Shown here piece after piece: positions 36,683 to 46,604 of a DNA stretch of 64,000 nt. Every line of letters begins with the position of its first letter. Positions within the stretch are counted from its first letter, which is position 1. This DNA comes from Arthrobacter sp. AQ5-06 (GTDB lineage Bacteria; Actinomycetota; Actinomycetes; Actinomycetales; Micrococcaceae): positions 110,880 through 174,879 of the forward strand of contig NZ_QMKP01000010.1 in the NCBI RefSeq assembly GCF_003287955.1. Direction: 5' to 3'. Under the pieces are notes generated by a model, which saw only the letters and a program-made list of their open reading frames with translations, had not been told where the DNA came from and searched no databases. Made by a program: the position numbers and the translations under genes.

Positions 36683-37639
36683 GTGAGCAACGCAGAAAAC
36701 ACCGCGTCCGAAGTACGTGATGTCATCATCGTCGGCTCGGGCCCGGCCGGGTACACGGCCGCTGTCTACACGGCGCGCGCCAACCTGAAGCCCTTGCTTC
36801 TGGCAGGATCAGTCACCGCCGGCGGCGAACTGATGAACACCACCGACGTCGAAAACTACCCAGGCTTTCCCGAAGGCATCATGGGGCCGGACCTCATGGA
36901 GAACTTCGAGAAGCAGGCCGCCCGGTTCGGAACCGAAATCCAGTTCGAGGACGTCACAGCACTGGACCTCGACGGCGACATCAAGACTGTCACCATCGGC
37001 ACCGGGGAGACCTTCCGGGCGCGGGCGATCATCCTCTCCACCGGATCCGCCTACCGTGAGCTGGGCCTCCCGAACGAAAAGCGCCTCTCCGGCCACGGTG
37101 TCAGCTGGTGTGCAACCTGCGACGGTTTCTTTTTCAAGGACCAGGACATTGCGGTTATCGGCGGGGGAGACTCGGCGATGGAAGAAGCCCTCTTCCTGAC
37201 CAAGTTCGCCAAGTCCGTCACCGTTGTGCACCGCCGCGACACACTCAAAGCTTCCAAGATCATGGCAGACCGCGCCCTGGCCCATGAAAAGATTTCGTTC
37301 GTCTGGAACAGCTCTGTTGACGACGTCATAGGAGCGGACAAAGTCACCGGGCTCAAGATCAAGAACCTGCAGGACGGGACCGTGTCCGACCTCGCCGTCA
37401 CCGGCGTCTTCGTTGCCATCGGAAACGACCCCCGCACCGACCTGGTCAAGGATGCCTTGGAGATCACGGCGGCCGGCACCATCGCCGTCGAAGGCCGGAG
37501 TTCCAAGACCAGCATCCCGGGCGTCTTCGCCGCCGGCGATGTTGTTGATCCCACGTACCGTCAGGCCATCACGGCCTCCGGTTCCGGATGTGTTGCTGCG
37601 ATCGACGTCGAACACTACCTCGCAGACCTTCACGCGTAA
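36683..37639 (+). CDS. trxB: Thioredoxin reductase
   Basis: A 318-residue NADPH-dependent flavoprotein. FAD motif GSGPAG at 18-23, redox-active CATC at 143-146 inside SWCATCDGFFF, NADPH motif GGGDSAMEEA near 160-169 and the C-terminal FAD motif GVFAAGDVVDPTYRQ. It reduces thioredoxin, encoded 36 nt downstream, so the two are an operon. I chose the GTG at 36683 because the preceding frame is not protein-like. AGAGG lies 11 nt upstream, longer than optimal. Confidence 0.95.
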   Translation: MSNAENTASEVRDVIIVGSGPAGYTAAVYTARANLKPLLLAGSVTAGGELMNTTDVENYPGFPEGIMGPDLMENFEKQAARFGTEIQFEDVTALDLDGDIKTVTIGTGETFRARAIILSTGSAYRELGLPNEKRLSGHGVSWCATCDGFFFKDQDIAVIGGGDSAMEEALFLTKFAKSVTVVHRRDTLKASKIMADRALAHEKISFVWNSSVDDVIGADKVTGLKIKNLQDGTVSDLAVTGVFVAIGNDPRTDLVKDALEITAAGTIAVEGRSSKTSIPGVFAAGDVVDPTYRQAITASGSGCVAAIDVEHYLADLHA

Positions 37640-37675
37640 TCCGCGTAACCGCCATTCGAAGAGAGAGACAAGGTT

Positions 37676-38002
37676 ATGAGCAACGCTAAAGACGTAACAG
37701 ATGCAAGTTTTGGTGCGGACGTACTGTCCGCCGACAAGCCAGTGATTGTGGACTTCTGGGCTGAATGGTGCGGCCCCTGCCGCAAGCTGGGACCCATCCT
37801 CGACGAGATTTCGGTCGAATACAGCGAGAAGGTTAATGTCGTCAAAGTCAACGTCGATGATAACCCCGCCATCGCCGCCGAGTACGGCATCACGTCCATC
37901 CCCGCCGTCTACCTTTTCCAGGACGGCCAGGTGAAGAGCACTGTTATTGGTGCGAGGCCGAAGCAGTTCTTCGAAAAGGAATTTGCGGACGTCCTGTCCT
38001 AA
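37676..38002 (+). CDS. trxA: Thioredoxin
   Basis: A 108-residue thioredoxin with the active-site WCGPC at residues 31-35, the conserved Asp in VIVDFWAEW and the cis-Pro loop GITSIPAVYLF. It delivers electrons from TrxB to ribonucleotide reductase and other disulfides. ATG at 37676 with GAGAGAGACAAGG upstream. It is the last gene before the 5.4-kb parS region. Confidence 0.96.
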   Translation: MSNAKDVTDASFGADVLSADKPVIVDFWAEWCGPCRKLGPILDEISVEYSEKVNVVKVNVDDNPAIAAEYGITSIPAVYLFQDGQVKSTVIGARPKQFFEKEFADVLS

Positions 38003-38046
38003 TGAGTTAGGGCCTGCGGTCCAGCATGACCGGTGACATCCGGCCC

Positions 38047-38077
38047 GTGGCCACTGCTTCCCCGAGGCGGTGGCCAC
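38047..38077 (+). terminator. Hairpin after trxA
   Basis: GTGGCCAC at 38047-38054 and again at 38070-38077, with partly complementary bases between, forms a stable stem-loop 45 nt after the trxA stop. There is no T-run, so factor-independent termination is uncertain. Confidence 0.4.
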
Positions 38078-38288
38078 ACGCATATAGGAGCGCACCCATC
38101 CGAGACTCAATATGGTTGCATTCGACCATGATCCGTTCCCAGAAATCACCAACTGATCAGTGGCCTCCTGGAAAACCAGTTCAGGTCCTGGAAGCTGGAA
38201 GCATTGGTATCACGACCGGCAGGCTACAAAACTCCAGTCAGCGAAACTGCCGCTGACCCGCCGTCCTGCCCTCCATATTCGAAAGTCT

Positions 38289-38304
38289 TGTTTCACGTGA
38301 AACA
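38289..38304. promoter_or_regulatory. parS: parS site 1 (perfect)
   Basis: TGTTTCACGTGAAACA, the bacterial parS consensus bound by ParB. It is 287 bp after trxA, the site of the array farthest from parB. Confidence 0.95.
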
Positions 38305-38514
38305 TTGACCATCAGAGCGCTGAGCGCCCAAAGTCGGCTTCGTATTCGCCGGCCCTACGAATGGCACATGACGATGTCGAGACCTGCTCCCCGCGCCCTC
38401 CGAGCAGCGTTTCAGTTGGCCCACAACAAGATTGCTAAGATTCGCCGGGAATGCACCACTCAGCACACTTCCGGTCCTCCGACACGTTCTCCGCACGGAT
38501 GCGACCCTTTCCCC

Positions 38515-38530
38515 TGTTTCACGTGAAACA
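38515..38530. promoter_or_regulatory. parS: parS site 2 (perfect)
   Basis: Exact 16-bp parS palindrome, 226 bp from site 1. Confidence 0.95.
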
Positions 38531-38748
38531 TTGATGCTCGCTGAACGGAGCGTGGCAGAACAATTCTTCGTTCGGGGGATGACAATGTCCGTCGATGACC
38601 CGACCGCTACTTTGCTGAAGATGCAGTCTAAGGCCCGTCAGTGGAATAGCGGCGACAATGCATCGGCCGCCTGACGGCAATTGAATTCATCCCACCGTCC
38701 AATACCATGAGAAATCTTGATCTGCGCTCAGATCCGAACCGCGGGCTA

Positions 38749-38764
38749 TGTTTCACGTGAAACA
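38749..38764. promoter_or_regulatory. parS: parS site 3 (perfect)
   Basis: Exact 16-bp parS palindrome. The three leftmost sites are spaced 226 and 234 bp apart. Confidence 0.95.
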
Positions 38765-39834
38765 CCGGCAATCCTGCAGAGCAAGTCTCCCTCCTGCTGG
38801 CAAATGGCTGTGCCGCCACTCAGAACAACTGCCATGCATCAGGGTCAGGGGATGCCGGCGTACTACGCACGTAACGCTGTGGACAGTATGTGCTCCCAAA
38901 TCGATCGTCAATAATCAATGCGCAATTTAATACAGTTGAATTACTATCACCCGGAATCCGGGCAATCAGTTTCCACGTCGCTCAGGCAACCAGGGGAGAA
39001 TGGAAAATGGAATCAGCCGAAGCACCCTGGCTGGATTCTTAGCCTCCAGTCGCCTTGATCGCCTGGATTGATCAAACGCCAATACTTGCAGCTGCCGCAT
39101 CGAGAAACGGCAGTTCCAATGGTTGGCTCAGGCTGGACGCAGCTGATCGGGCGAGCTGGTTTGGGAGGCTGATCCGCTGCCGGCCGGAGTATACGACCAA
39201 TTGAAGTGGATCCTGGGTATGAATGGCAGTTGCGCCAAGAATCGATGTCCTGCTCCTCAATTCCCGCCGTCCTCATTACCAATTTCAGCGTGGTGGAAAT
39301 TGCACCTGCCGTGACTGTTGCCAGCTCAATTGCGACCAGATCAGCGGCTGGCAAAACAGTGTCGCCCACGTTGAATACCGCCACATGTACCGCAGTTCTA
39401 GGAAACAGAGCCTACTCACGCTGCGTGAGAGGCCTGCAGGCACAATGAAGATACCGTCGAGATGGATTCGACACCGTAGGCCTGTGGATCTGCAGACTGC
39501 TTCGCCGAGGAGGCCTCCAGTCTCGAAGTATGATCAGAAGTCGCGCGGGGGAGGCGGCCACCCGCCGGGTTCGGCCTCATTTCTTCGCACACGTGGACAA
39601 ATCGCACTCCTGCGCATCGCCGTTTCGTGCCGGATTCCATTGATGTGGTTGGCTCGAACAGGAAGCAACATGCGGAGATTGTCCATGACTGACATCGACC
39701 GTCCCGACACACGCCGGTTAGGCTTCATCCGCTACACGAGGCCCGTGATCGTAGCAATGACACGTAACCGTCGATCCACCGCGGCCTTGAGAGGAGGGGT
39801 AGAAGGCAAGAAAGCGGACCTCTCAGCAGCGTAC

Positions 39835-39850
39835 TGTTTCACGTGAAACA
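39835..39850. promoter_or_regulatory. parS: parS site 4 (perfect)
   Basis: Exact 16-bp parS palindrome. It forms a close pair with site 5, 64 bp start to start. Confidence 0.95.
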
Positions 39851-39898
39851 CGTTCAATGCCGCTCGAAGCTGCGCGATCGGCTAAGCCGGGAACGCAA

Positions 39899-39914
39899 TG
39901 TTTCACGTGAAACG
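39899..39914. promoter_or_regulatory. parS: parS site 5 (last base G)
   Basis: TGTTTCACGTGAAACG: 15 of 16 consensus bases with the 14-bp core palindrome intact. Confidence 0.9.
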
Positions 39915-40459
39915 AAACAGCGAAGTGATGCCCACCCTCACTGGATAGGAGGCCAGGGATTCTGGCTTCACGTCGGCTGGCAGTTGCCCACGGCAGCGAA
40001 CTGCAAGCCAGCCTCAAAAGCGACGCGAAGACCCTAACGACACGATCTGTGGCACGTACGCCCTAATGCGCCAGGCACATGGGCATGCCGGCACACATGG
40101 CACCCTGAGCGCACGAAGCCTATTCCTCCACCACACGGGAACGCACTGCATGCAAAGCATGCTCCACAGTTCCCACGAAACCCTCTGCACGCCTGCGCGG
40201 CGGCTCAGCCCAAGGGAAGCAGTTTGCTGCGGGAACGGGGACCATCAGCCTGAACCATAGACTGGACGAGCACAGCCGCCTTAGTCGCCCGCATCCTGGG
40301 GCCTGTGCCTGGGCTTTACCCTCACGCACATCCCGATTCGCGGCTGCTGGCGATCTCTGTCCAGTCAACGGATGACGGTATTGGAGTCGCCTAGTGCCGT
40401 CATCAGCAGAATCGGTCAGAGCTAATGCCTCCGGTCAGCGCGGCATCCAGAGTCGACAC

Positions 40460-40491
40460 CCGGCAAGGTAGGCGTCCGGCAAGGTAGCCGT
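40460..40491 (+). repeat. 16-bp tandem duplication
   Basis: CCGGCAAGGTAGGCGT is followed directly by CCGGCAAGGTAGCCGT (one difference), and a shorter degenerate copy follows. It lies in the non-coding parS region; no function is evident. Confidence 0.7.
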
Positions 40492-40732
40492 CCGAGCAAG
40501 GCGTCTGAGGCTAGCCGTACACGAACGTTGTGGGCGGGCCGCGAACCCAAGATGCTAGGCCGATCCAATCGGGCGTATGGCCGAATGGTACGTGCCCGTC
40601 CGCCTCCACCTGCGTGGACGTCGATCAGTGAGACCTAACCTCAGCAGCTGAGTGAATCCAATTCATCAGAAGCTTGGCTGGTGGGTTCTCGTTGACCGGT
40701 TCTGCGGTGTGGGTAATCCACCGACTTCGAAG

Positions 40733-40778
40733 TTATCCCCAAATGTTATCCACATCGATATCCACAGGCATATCCACC
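40733..40778 (+). other. DnaA-box-like cluster 1 in the parS region
   Basis: Four 9-mers in one orientation: TTATCCCCA (40733), TTATCCACA (40746, consensus), ATATCCACA (40758) and ATATCCACC (40770), spaced 13, 12 and 12 bp. A degenerate TAATCCACC sits at 40714. The regular spacing and shared orientation argue against chance. It is about 8.8 kb from the dnaA start. Confidence 0.75.
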
Positions 40779-40888
40779 GGCCCGTAGATCTTGGATGGAG
40801 TGTCGCTGAGTCCGCACTTCAGTTCAGCGGTCACGCTCAAATCGGAGGCTATCCCGTGACCAACAACACGGAAGAAGAGGACACTCAT

Positions 40889-40966
40889 ATGGAACTTGAA
40901 AAATGGCCCAAAATCCAACTATTTGCTGCTCTTTCCGAGCAAAAGGAACGTTGGGTAGGGGCTTAG
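40889..40966 (+). CDS. Possible 25-residue micro-ORF
   Basis: ATG at 40889 with AGAGGA 7 nt upstream; the product begins MELEKWPKIQLFAALSEQK. It ends 3 nt before parS site 6. The only frame in the parS region with a good ribosome site. Chance is the main alternative. Confidence 0.2.
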   Translation: MELEKWPKIQLFAALSEQKERWVGA

Positions 40967-40969
40967 CAA

Positions 40970-40985
40970 TGTTTCACGTGAAACG
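40970..40985. promoter_or_regulatory. parS: parS site 6 (last base G)
   Basis: TGTTTCACGTGAAACG. It lies between two DnaA-box clusters, 191 bp after the first and 95 bp before the second. Confidence 0.9.
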
Positions 40986-41080
40986 GAGCCACAGACCCTC
41001 CTTCATGCGGAGACAGGCTGCTGGTTCCTGGGTGCGCTGGTGTGCGGCGAATCTTTTCGAGCTGCTCGCCACCCGACGAT

Positions 41081-41113
41081 CTATCCACAAAGTTATCCAC
41101 AGTGATATCCACC
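41081..41113 (+). other. DnaA-box-like cluster 2 in the parS region
   Basis: CTATCCACA (41081), TTATCCACA (41093, consensus) and ATATCCACC (41105) at exact 12-bp spacing, same orientation as cluster 1. The two clusters share the series TTATCCACA-nnG-ATATCCAC, suggesting duplication of one unit on either side of parS site 6. Confidence 0.75.
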
Positions 41114-41743
41114 GCGCAATTCACACCCAGCGGTCCCGGAGCCGGGTTGGCTTCAACTGCTGTGGTGGTGAGTTTGCCCGGCCCCCATGATGAAAGAGTG
41201 TCACGGGACTCGCAATCGATCTGGCCATAGGCTTACCCTTTCGCCAGAGTAGTGACTGTCCTCATCGTGGTCCACGTCCATTTCGCGAATCGACTGAGGT
41301 ACGTCCATTTGGAGTCACCACTCCTTCGGGACCCGCCTGCTCGGGCAGTCCAACCTGCCACAAGCTGGCGCAGATCCAGGCGACTGGCCTCAACATCAAT
41401 TTCATTCCATTCCCGGACACTCCGATTCTGGACTTGTTCCGTCTACGGCAGAATCGCGTAGTCCGGGGGGAAGCAAAGTTGAGACGCTGACCCAGAGACC
41501 CTCCGTGCCGAGCTAATTCGACGACGTTCTGACGGCCAAGAGTGTTTCAGGACTGGTCATGGATGGTCATCCCGGTGATGTAGCCGGCGCCTCTACCGGG
41601 CAGCCCAGGGGGTTGATCAACATCGCTGAGATTGCTGTGTCTTGAGCCATGCCGTAGATTCCATCTTGCCGGGGCACCTCATCTCCGCAGAACACTATTC
41701 AATGGCAGGCCACATTGGGGGAGGCCAAGGGGCTGCATGCCTC

Positions 41744-41808
<65 letters not shown>

Positions 41809-42348
41809 CGATGCTACAGATCCGCACTGGCCAACTACAGCATTACCCAGCCCGGCATTTCGGAGGTGCTCCAAGATCCGGGCGCGACACCGACCGGCGT
41901 CTCACAGGGCCCTGGGTTGCGCTTGGAAGCGTTCCCTTCAAGCTAGCGGCCCACCGATGGAGCGGGCACGGACCCGGGCTACCACGGACGTACCCCCACT
42001 GGCCTCGACCATGTCCCTCCACTGGATGTTAGCCCTCTGCAGCGCACTGTCATGGGACTACTGTGCCTTGGCACGGCATCCGCCTGGACAGCAGCATGTA
42101 GCCGGGCGTGGCACCCCGGCACCGCCCGGGGGATTGAGGCAAGAGCTCCTTGGCCTGGGGCGCGAGGTCTTTATCGGTTCCAAGCCGTGAACTCTAAAGA
42201 CAACGAACCGCCAGTTCCCCCGGAGATCGAGAGGGGGTGGGCATCGGGGATGGAGCTGACACAGTCTGGGATGCACCCGTTCGCTGGCGTCTTCATGATA
42301 TTCGAGGCATGGGGTTAGTCGCTCCACGGTACCTTCGGCTGGTCTCGG

Positions 42349-42364
42349 TGTTTCACGTGAAACC
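42349..42364. promoter_or_regulatory. parS: parS site 7 (last base C)
   Basis: TGTTTCACGTGAAACC, core 14-bp palindrome intact. Confidence 0.9.
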
Positions 42365-42649
42365 ATTTGTACCCCTTTGAGCGCAAGCCCAGTCCGCTCA
42401 GCAATAAAAGTACGAGCGTCCCTGCTCGGCATTGCCGTGGGGCAACGGTTAGAAGTCTCCCTGTTGGTCGCTGGCTGCAGGCCAAACCCCACGTGCTTGG
42501 ACACTGACCGGCCCAAGTTCACTTCACCGTATCCGGAGCGGTGAATCAGATGACACGTGGCAACATCATGCGTCGAGAGCCTGGGCACATTACCCTCATG
42601 GCCGTCATCATCTAAATGCGCCGCCGTGATCTCGCACGCGGGCTACTGA

Positions 42650-42665
42650 TGTTTCACGTGAAACG
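42650..42665. promoter_or_regulatory. parS: parS site 8 (last base G)
   Basis: TGTTTCACGTGAAACG, core 14-bp palindrome intact. Confidence 0.9.
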
Positions 42666-43352
42666 GCTGGTGGGAGTCGCTTCTCCAAATCGAACCTGAC
42701 GCTGCCGGACCCCTTGAGGAAGCAATCCGACCAGACCTCAAGTCCGCGGGAGACAGCCGTGATGCTACATCCGTCATCCACAGCCAGCCAACGTCTAGGC
42801 CAACGCCCGCACGGACCGGCACGGACCGGCACGGGAAGCGCCTGCACCATAGGAACGGACTAGAGATAACAACAAGCACGGCATTCTCGCCGTTGAGTGG
42901 GTTGGGAACCAAGACTAGCCAAGACGAAACCGGCAGAATCGACGCAATCTTCAACTACTTCAGCGCAACAAAGACGTCTTGCCGCAAGGCAACATGAGTC
43001 GGTTCAGGGTGTCCAGCGTTCTTGCAGATACTCCACCCACCGCTGCTGCCTTGTGCGATGGCGGCCCCGACCACCTGCATCTCGGCCAGCGCCCACCTCC
43101 AGTGGGTCAGCAATCCTGACGCCACAGAAGTTCCACCGCTGCCGCGGGATCTCAACAAATGACACCAGTCGTTGGAGGACTCCAAGGCCGTCGACGGTGC
43201 CAAGTTCACGTCCCACCGCCGAGAACTGTTCCATCAGGCTCCGGTGCTATGCCCTGCGAACCGGGGACTCAGGATACGGGGATGTTTCACTACCAGTACG
43301 GCCGCCACCAGTATCAACTCAGGGGATGCAAGAATGGAATCTTTCCAACCGC

Positions 43353-43390
43353 AAAGAAGGGTCTGTTTCACGTGAAACAGACCCTTCTTT
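43353..43390 (-). terminator. 38-bp perfect palindrome: parS embedded in the parB terminator
   Basis: The half AAAGAAGGGTCTGTTTCAC is exactly inverted in the second half, giving a 19-bp self-complementary dyad with no spacer, centred on parS site 9. It begins 12 nt after the parB stop. In the parB transcript it ends in CCCTTCTTT, a stem with a U-rich 3' side, so it can act as an intrinsic terminator as well as a ParB site. The dual role is inference. Confidence 0.75.
43364..43379. promoter_or_regulatory. parS: parS site 9 (perfect, inside a 38-bp palindrome)
   Basis: Exact parS 24 bp from the parB stop codon. It is the centre of the perfect palindrome at 43353-43390. Confidence 0.95.
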
Positions 43391-43402
43391 GAACGGTGAA
43401 CG

Positions 43403-44713
43403 CTAGTTTTCAGATCCTGGCGCAAGGACTTCCATGATGCGGTTCAGATCTTCAACACTGGCGAATTCAATGCTGACGCGCCCCTTACTGACACCCAGGG
43501 AAATCTTGACGTTGGTGTCCAAGCGGTCCGACAGCGAGGATGCCAGATAGTCCAGGCGCTCATGGCGGGCTCCCGGACGAGGGATGTTGTTCTTGGCAGG
43601 CTTCGCTGGATCATGGTAGAGAGTGACGGCCTCTTCGGTTGCCCGAACAGACATGCCCTCAGCCACGATCTTCTGGGCCAGGCGTTCCATGGCTGCCGCG
43701 TCCGGCAGGGCGAGCAACGCACGGGCGTGGCCGGCGGAAAGAACACTGGCCGCCACCCGACGCTGAACCAGGGGTGGAAGTTTGAGCAGACGCAGCGTAT
43801 TAGTCACCTGGGGACGTGAACGACCAATGCGATCCGCGAGCTGCTCGTGAGTGGTTCCGAAGTCTTCGAGCAGCTGCTGGTAGGCCGCGGCCTCCTCGAG
43901 CGGGTTCAACTGGCTGCGGTGCAGGTTCTCCAGCAGTGCGTCCCTGAGGAGGTCATCATCAGTGGTGTCCCGGACGATGGCCGGGATGGTTTCCATCCCG
44001 GCCGCCTGTACTGCCCTCCAGCGACGCTCACCCATCACCAGCTCGTACGGTTCTCCACCCTCTTCGGTTGAAGTACGAACCACAATTGGCTGGAGGACGC
44101 CGATTTCACGCACAGAGTGGATGAGCTCCGCCATATCATCTTCATCGAAGACCGAGCGTGGCTGTTTACGGTTCGGATGGATGTCGGTGACCGAAATCTC
44201 GGCAAAGCGTACGCCGGGGACTTCCACAAGATCTACACCGTTATCCGGCTTACTGCTCTGGGCTTCAGGTGCCTCGGATACAGACACGTCAGTCACGGCT
44301 TCAACCGGCGCGGGCGCACCGTCCACCGCCGATGCAGCTGCACGGCTCTTTGCGGGAGCTTTCGCAGGAGCCTTGGCCGGAGCTTTTGCGGCCGGCGGCG
44401 TGACTGCTGCCTTGGCGGGCGGCTTGGCGGGGGAGGCCGTTCTCGGCGCGGCTGCTTTCTTGGTCACCGCTGCGTCGTTGGCCTTAGCCGGCGCAACCGA
44501 CGCGGAAGCAACTGACTCGGAAGATGTGGAAGCATCCGAAGCTGCCCCACCATTCCCTGAAGCGTCGTCGGAGGACACGACTTTCTTACGGCCTTCCGGA
44601 AAGAAAAGATCCACAGGCCGCGACACAGCGCTGCCGTTGCCCGACGCACTACCGGCGGAACTTGGAATGAGTGCGCCAAGACCGCGGCCTAGGCCGCGTC
44701 GCTTTTCGCTCAT
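43403..44713 (-). CDS. parB: Chromosome partition protein ParB
   Basis: A 436-residue ParB. The N-terminus [16 protein letters not shown] matches the ParA-interacting motif. Residues about 50-165 are an Ala/Pro/Lys-rich linker with repeated AKAP units. The CTP-binding ParB/Srx domain begins near 172 ([29 protein letters not shown] at 228-236). The parS-binding helix-turn-helix spans about 288-308 ([21 protein letters not shown]), and a C-terminal dimerisation domain ends the chain. It loads on parS and spreads as a CTP clamp. The linker makes it longer than typical 300-350-residue ParB proteins. It follows parA after 66 nt. Confidence 0.96.
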   Translation of the reverse strand: MSEKRRGLGRGLGALIPSSAGSASGNGSAVSRPVDLFFPEGRKKVVSSDDASGNGGAASDASTSSESVASASVAPAKANDAAVTKKAAAPRTASPAKPPAKAAVTPPAAKAPAKAPAKAPAKSRAAASAVDGAPAPVEAVTDVSVSEAPEAQSSKPDNGVDLVEVPGVRFAEISVTDIHPNRKQPRSVFDEDDMAELIHSVREIGVLQPIVVRTSTEEGGEPYELVMGERRWRAVQAAGMETIPAIVRDTTDDDLLRDALLENLHRSQLNPLEEAAAYQQLLEDFGTTHEQLADRIGRSRPQVTNTLRLLKLPPLVQRRVAASVLSAGHARALLALPDAAAMERLAQKIVAEGMSVRATEEAVTLYHDPAKPAKNNIPRPGARHERLDYLASSLSDRLDTNVKISLGVSKGRVSIEFASVEDLNRIMEVLAPGSEN

Positions 44714-44779
44714 GGATAAATCCCTCCGATGGAAGAGTCAGACCTTGCCGGACTCCGGTTGTTGCACTTCTTGAAGATT

Positions 44780-45664
44780 CTAGCGTTCAGCGATTTCGGC
44801 TGCGGCTTCCAGGTAAGACAGGGCTCCACTGGAGGAAGGATCGTAGGTCATGACGGTTTGCTGGTAGCTCGGGGCCTCAGAAATCCGCACAGAGCGGGGG
44901 ACTACGGCGCCAAGGACCTGCTCGGGGAAGTGCAGGCGCACCTCCGCTGCCACCTGGGCTGCAAGGTTGGTTCGGCCGTCATACATCGTGAGAAGAATAG
45001 TGGAGACCACCAGATCCGCGTTCAGGTGCTTCTGGATCATCTCGATGTTTTTAAGGAGCTGGCTGAGGCCCTCCAGGGCGTAGTACTCACACTGGATGGG
45101 GATAAGGACCTCACCGGCAGCGCAGAAGGCATTAACCGTGAGCAACCCGAGGCTCGGCGGGCAGTCAATGAAAATGTAGTCGAGGCGTTCTTCGCCGTTC
45201 TTCGCCCGCGTCTTGGCATACACATCGATCGCCCTGCGGAGCCGCTGTTCACGGGCCACAAGCGAGACAAGCTCAATCTCAGCGCCGGCCAGGTGAATGG
45301 TGGCAGGAGCACAGATCAGGTTGCTGATGTCCGGGCAGGGGGCCACGACGTCAGCAAGAGGGAAATCGTTGATCAGGACGTCGTAGATGCTGTCCACATC
45401 GGCGTGGTGCTCGACGCCGAGGGCGGTGGACGCGTTGCCCTGGGGATCGATGTCAATGACCAGGACGTTCAGGCCGGCTGCGGCCAGGGCAGCGGCGATG
45501 TTCACGGTGGTGGTGGTTTTGCCGACCCCACCCTTCTGGTTGGACACCGTGAAGATACGCGTCTTCTCCGGTTTGGGAAGTTTCCGGCCGACCAGCCGTT
45601 CGCGGCGCCTGGTCTCGTGCGCGAGCTCCCGGGCGATAGGACTGGAGTCGTCCATGGTGTCCAT
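44780..45664 (-). CDS. parA: Chromosome partition ATPase ParA
   Basis: A deviant-Walker ATPase: KGGVGKTTTTVNIAAALA at about residues 44-61, DIDPQGNASTALG, IFIDCPPSLGLLTVNA. With parS/ParB it segregates origins along the nucleoid. I chose the ATG at 45664 (294 residues), which has AGGA 8 nt upstream and where high third-position GC begins. The frame stays open to a GTG at 45847, with ATGs at 45721 and 45772, and the longer form would encode parS site 10 as VSRET. That extension has weaker codon bias. Genes run rsmG-parA-parB on one strand. Confidence 0.95.
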   Translation of the reverse strand: MDTMDDSSPIARELAHETRRRERLVGRKLPKPEKTRIFTVSNQKGGVGKTTTTVNIAAALAAAGLNVLVIDIDPQGNASTALGVEHHADVDSIYDVLINDFPLADVVAPCPDISNLICAPATIHLAGAEIELVSLVAREQRLRRAIDVYAKTRAKNGEERLDYIFIDCPPSLGLLTVNAFCAAGEVLIPIQCEYYALEGLSQLLKNIEMIQKHLNADLVVSTILLTMYDGRTNLAAQVAAEVRLHFPEQVLGAVVPRSVRISEAPSYQQTVMTYDPSSSGALSYLEAAAEIAER

Positions 45665-45688
45665 GACGTTGATCCTGCCACCCGTTGT

Positions 45689-45704
45689 TGTTTCACGTGA
45701 AACA
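45689..45704. promoter_or_regulatory. parS: parS site 10 (perfect, at the parA 5' end)
   Basis: Exact parS just upstream of the preferred parA start at 45664. In the longer parA frame it would encode VSRET. ParB binding here could affect parAB transcription. Confidence 0.95.
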
Positions 45705-45933
45705 GAGGCAAGAGTTGCCATTTCTGCAACCGGATTGGGGTGACTTTCCCCTCGTCCCGGCGCGGAACCCATGCCAGCAACTGATCGTGCTGACCCCAAA
45801 GACACAAACGGGGGTATCCGTTGTGTGGAGGCTTCGCTACTGGTCACTGGGACACACTCACTCTCGTTCGGCTTTTGCTGCCGTTGTCTAGCCTAACCGC
45901 TTCGCCCTGCAGACCAAGGCTACCGGGCCCGGA

Positions 45934-46584
45934 CTAGGAGATCTTTCGGGACTTGTTGACGACGATCCGTACCACCGTGGTGGGTTCCTCCAGGAGGTTT
46001 TCACCGACGGTCACTACAGACGTCTGGACGCCACCGAGCTTCCGGATGACCTTCGCGGCTTTTTCGATTTCCTCGCCTGCGCTGCGTCCCTTAATGGCCA
46101 CAACCTCGCCCTTGCCGGCGAGCAGGGGGATGGTCAGGCCGGCGAGATTGCTCAGCGCGGAAACAGCCCGGGCAGTCACAACATCAGCATCAACCATGCC
46201 TACTGCCAGTTCAGCGCGGGTCCGCATCACCGTGACGTTTGTCAGGCCCAGATCGTCCACCACTTCCTGGAGCCAGATCACCCGGCGTTCCAGCGGCTCG
46301 ATCAGTGTCAGTTCAAGGTCCGGCCGCGCGATGGCGAGGCAGAGTCCGGGAAGTCCGGCTCCGCTTCCGACGTCGGCAACATGGCTACCGTGCGCGATCT
46401 CGCTTTCGATGACGGCACAGTTGAGAACGTGCCGGCTCCACAACCGTGGGATCTCACGCGGCCCGATCAGCCCACGTTCCGTTCCGGACGTGGCCAAGTG
46501 CTCTACGTAGCGTTTTGCCAGGTCCAGGCGGTCGCCGAAAATCTTCTCAGCCGCCAGCAATTCTGCTGCCGTGATGTCAACCAT
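45934..46584 (-). CDS. rsmG: 16S rRNA m7G527 methyltransferase RsmG (GidB)
   Basis: A 216-residue SAM methyltransferase with the cofactor motif VADVGSGAGLPGLCLAIARPD and LIEPLERRVIWLQEVV. It modifies G527 of 16S rRNA, and loss causes low-level streptomycin resistance in known cases. Position between jag and parA is conserved in bacteria. ATG at 46584, 20 nt after the jag stop. Confidence 0.95.
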   Translation of the reverse strand: MVDITAAELLAAEKIFGDRLDLAKRYVEHLATSGTERGLIGPREIPRLWSRHVLNCAVIESEIAHGSHVADVGSGAGLPGLCLAIARPDLELTLIEPLERRVIWLQEVVDDLGLTNVTVMRTRAELAVGMVDADVVTARAVSALSNLAGLTIPLLAGKGEVVAIKGRSAGEEIEKAAKVIRKLGGVQTSVVTVGENLLEEPTTVVRIVVNKSRKIS

Positions 46585-46604
46585 GATTAGCGGATCAGCA
46601 TTCT

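Noticed and set aside
40460..40491. 16-bp tandem repeat as an iteron-type plasmid origin
   Set aside because: Only two clean copies and no replication-initiator gene nearby.
42058..42588. 176-codon minus-strand frame in the parS region
   Set aside because: No ribosome site, Cys/Pro/Arg-rich composition and a parS core inside; probably chance.
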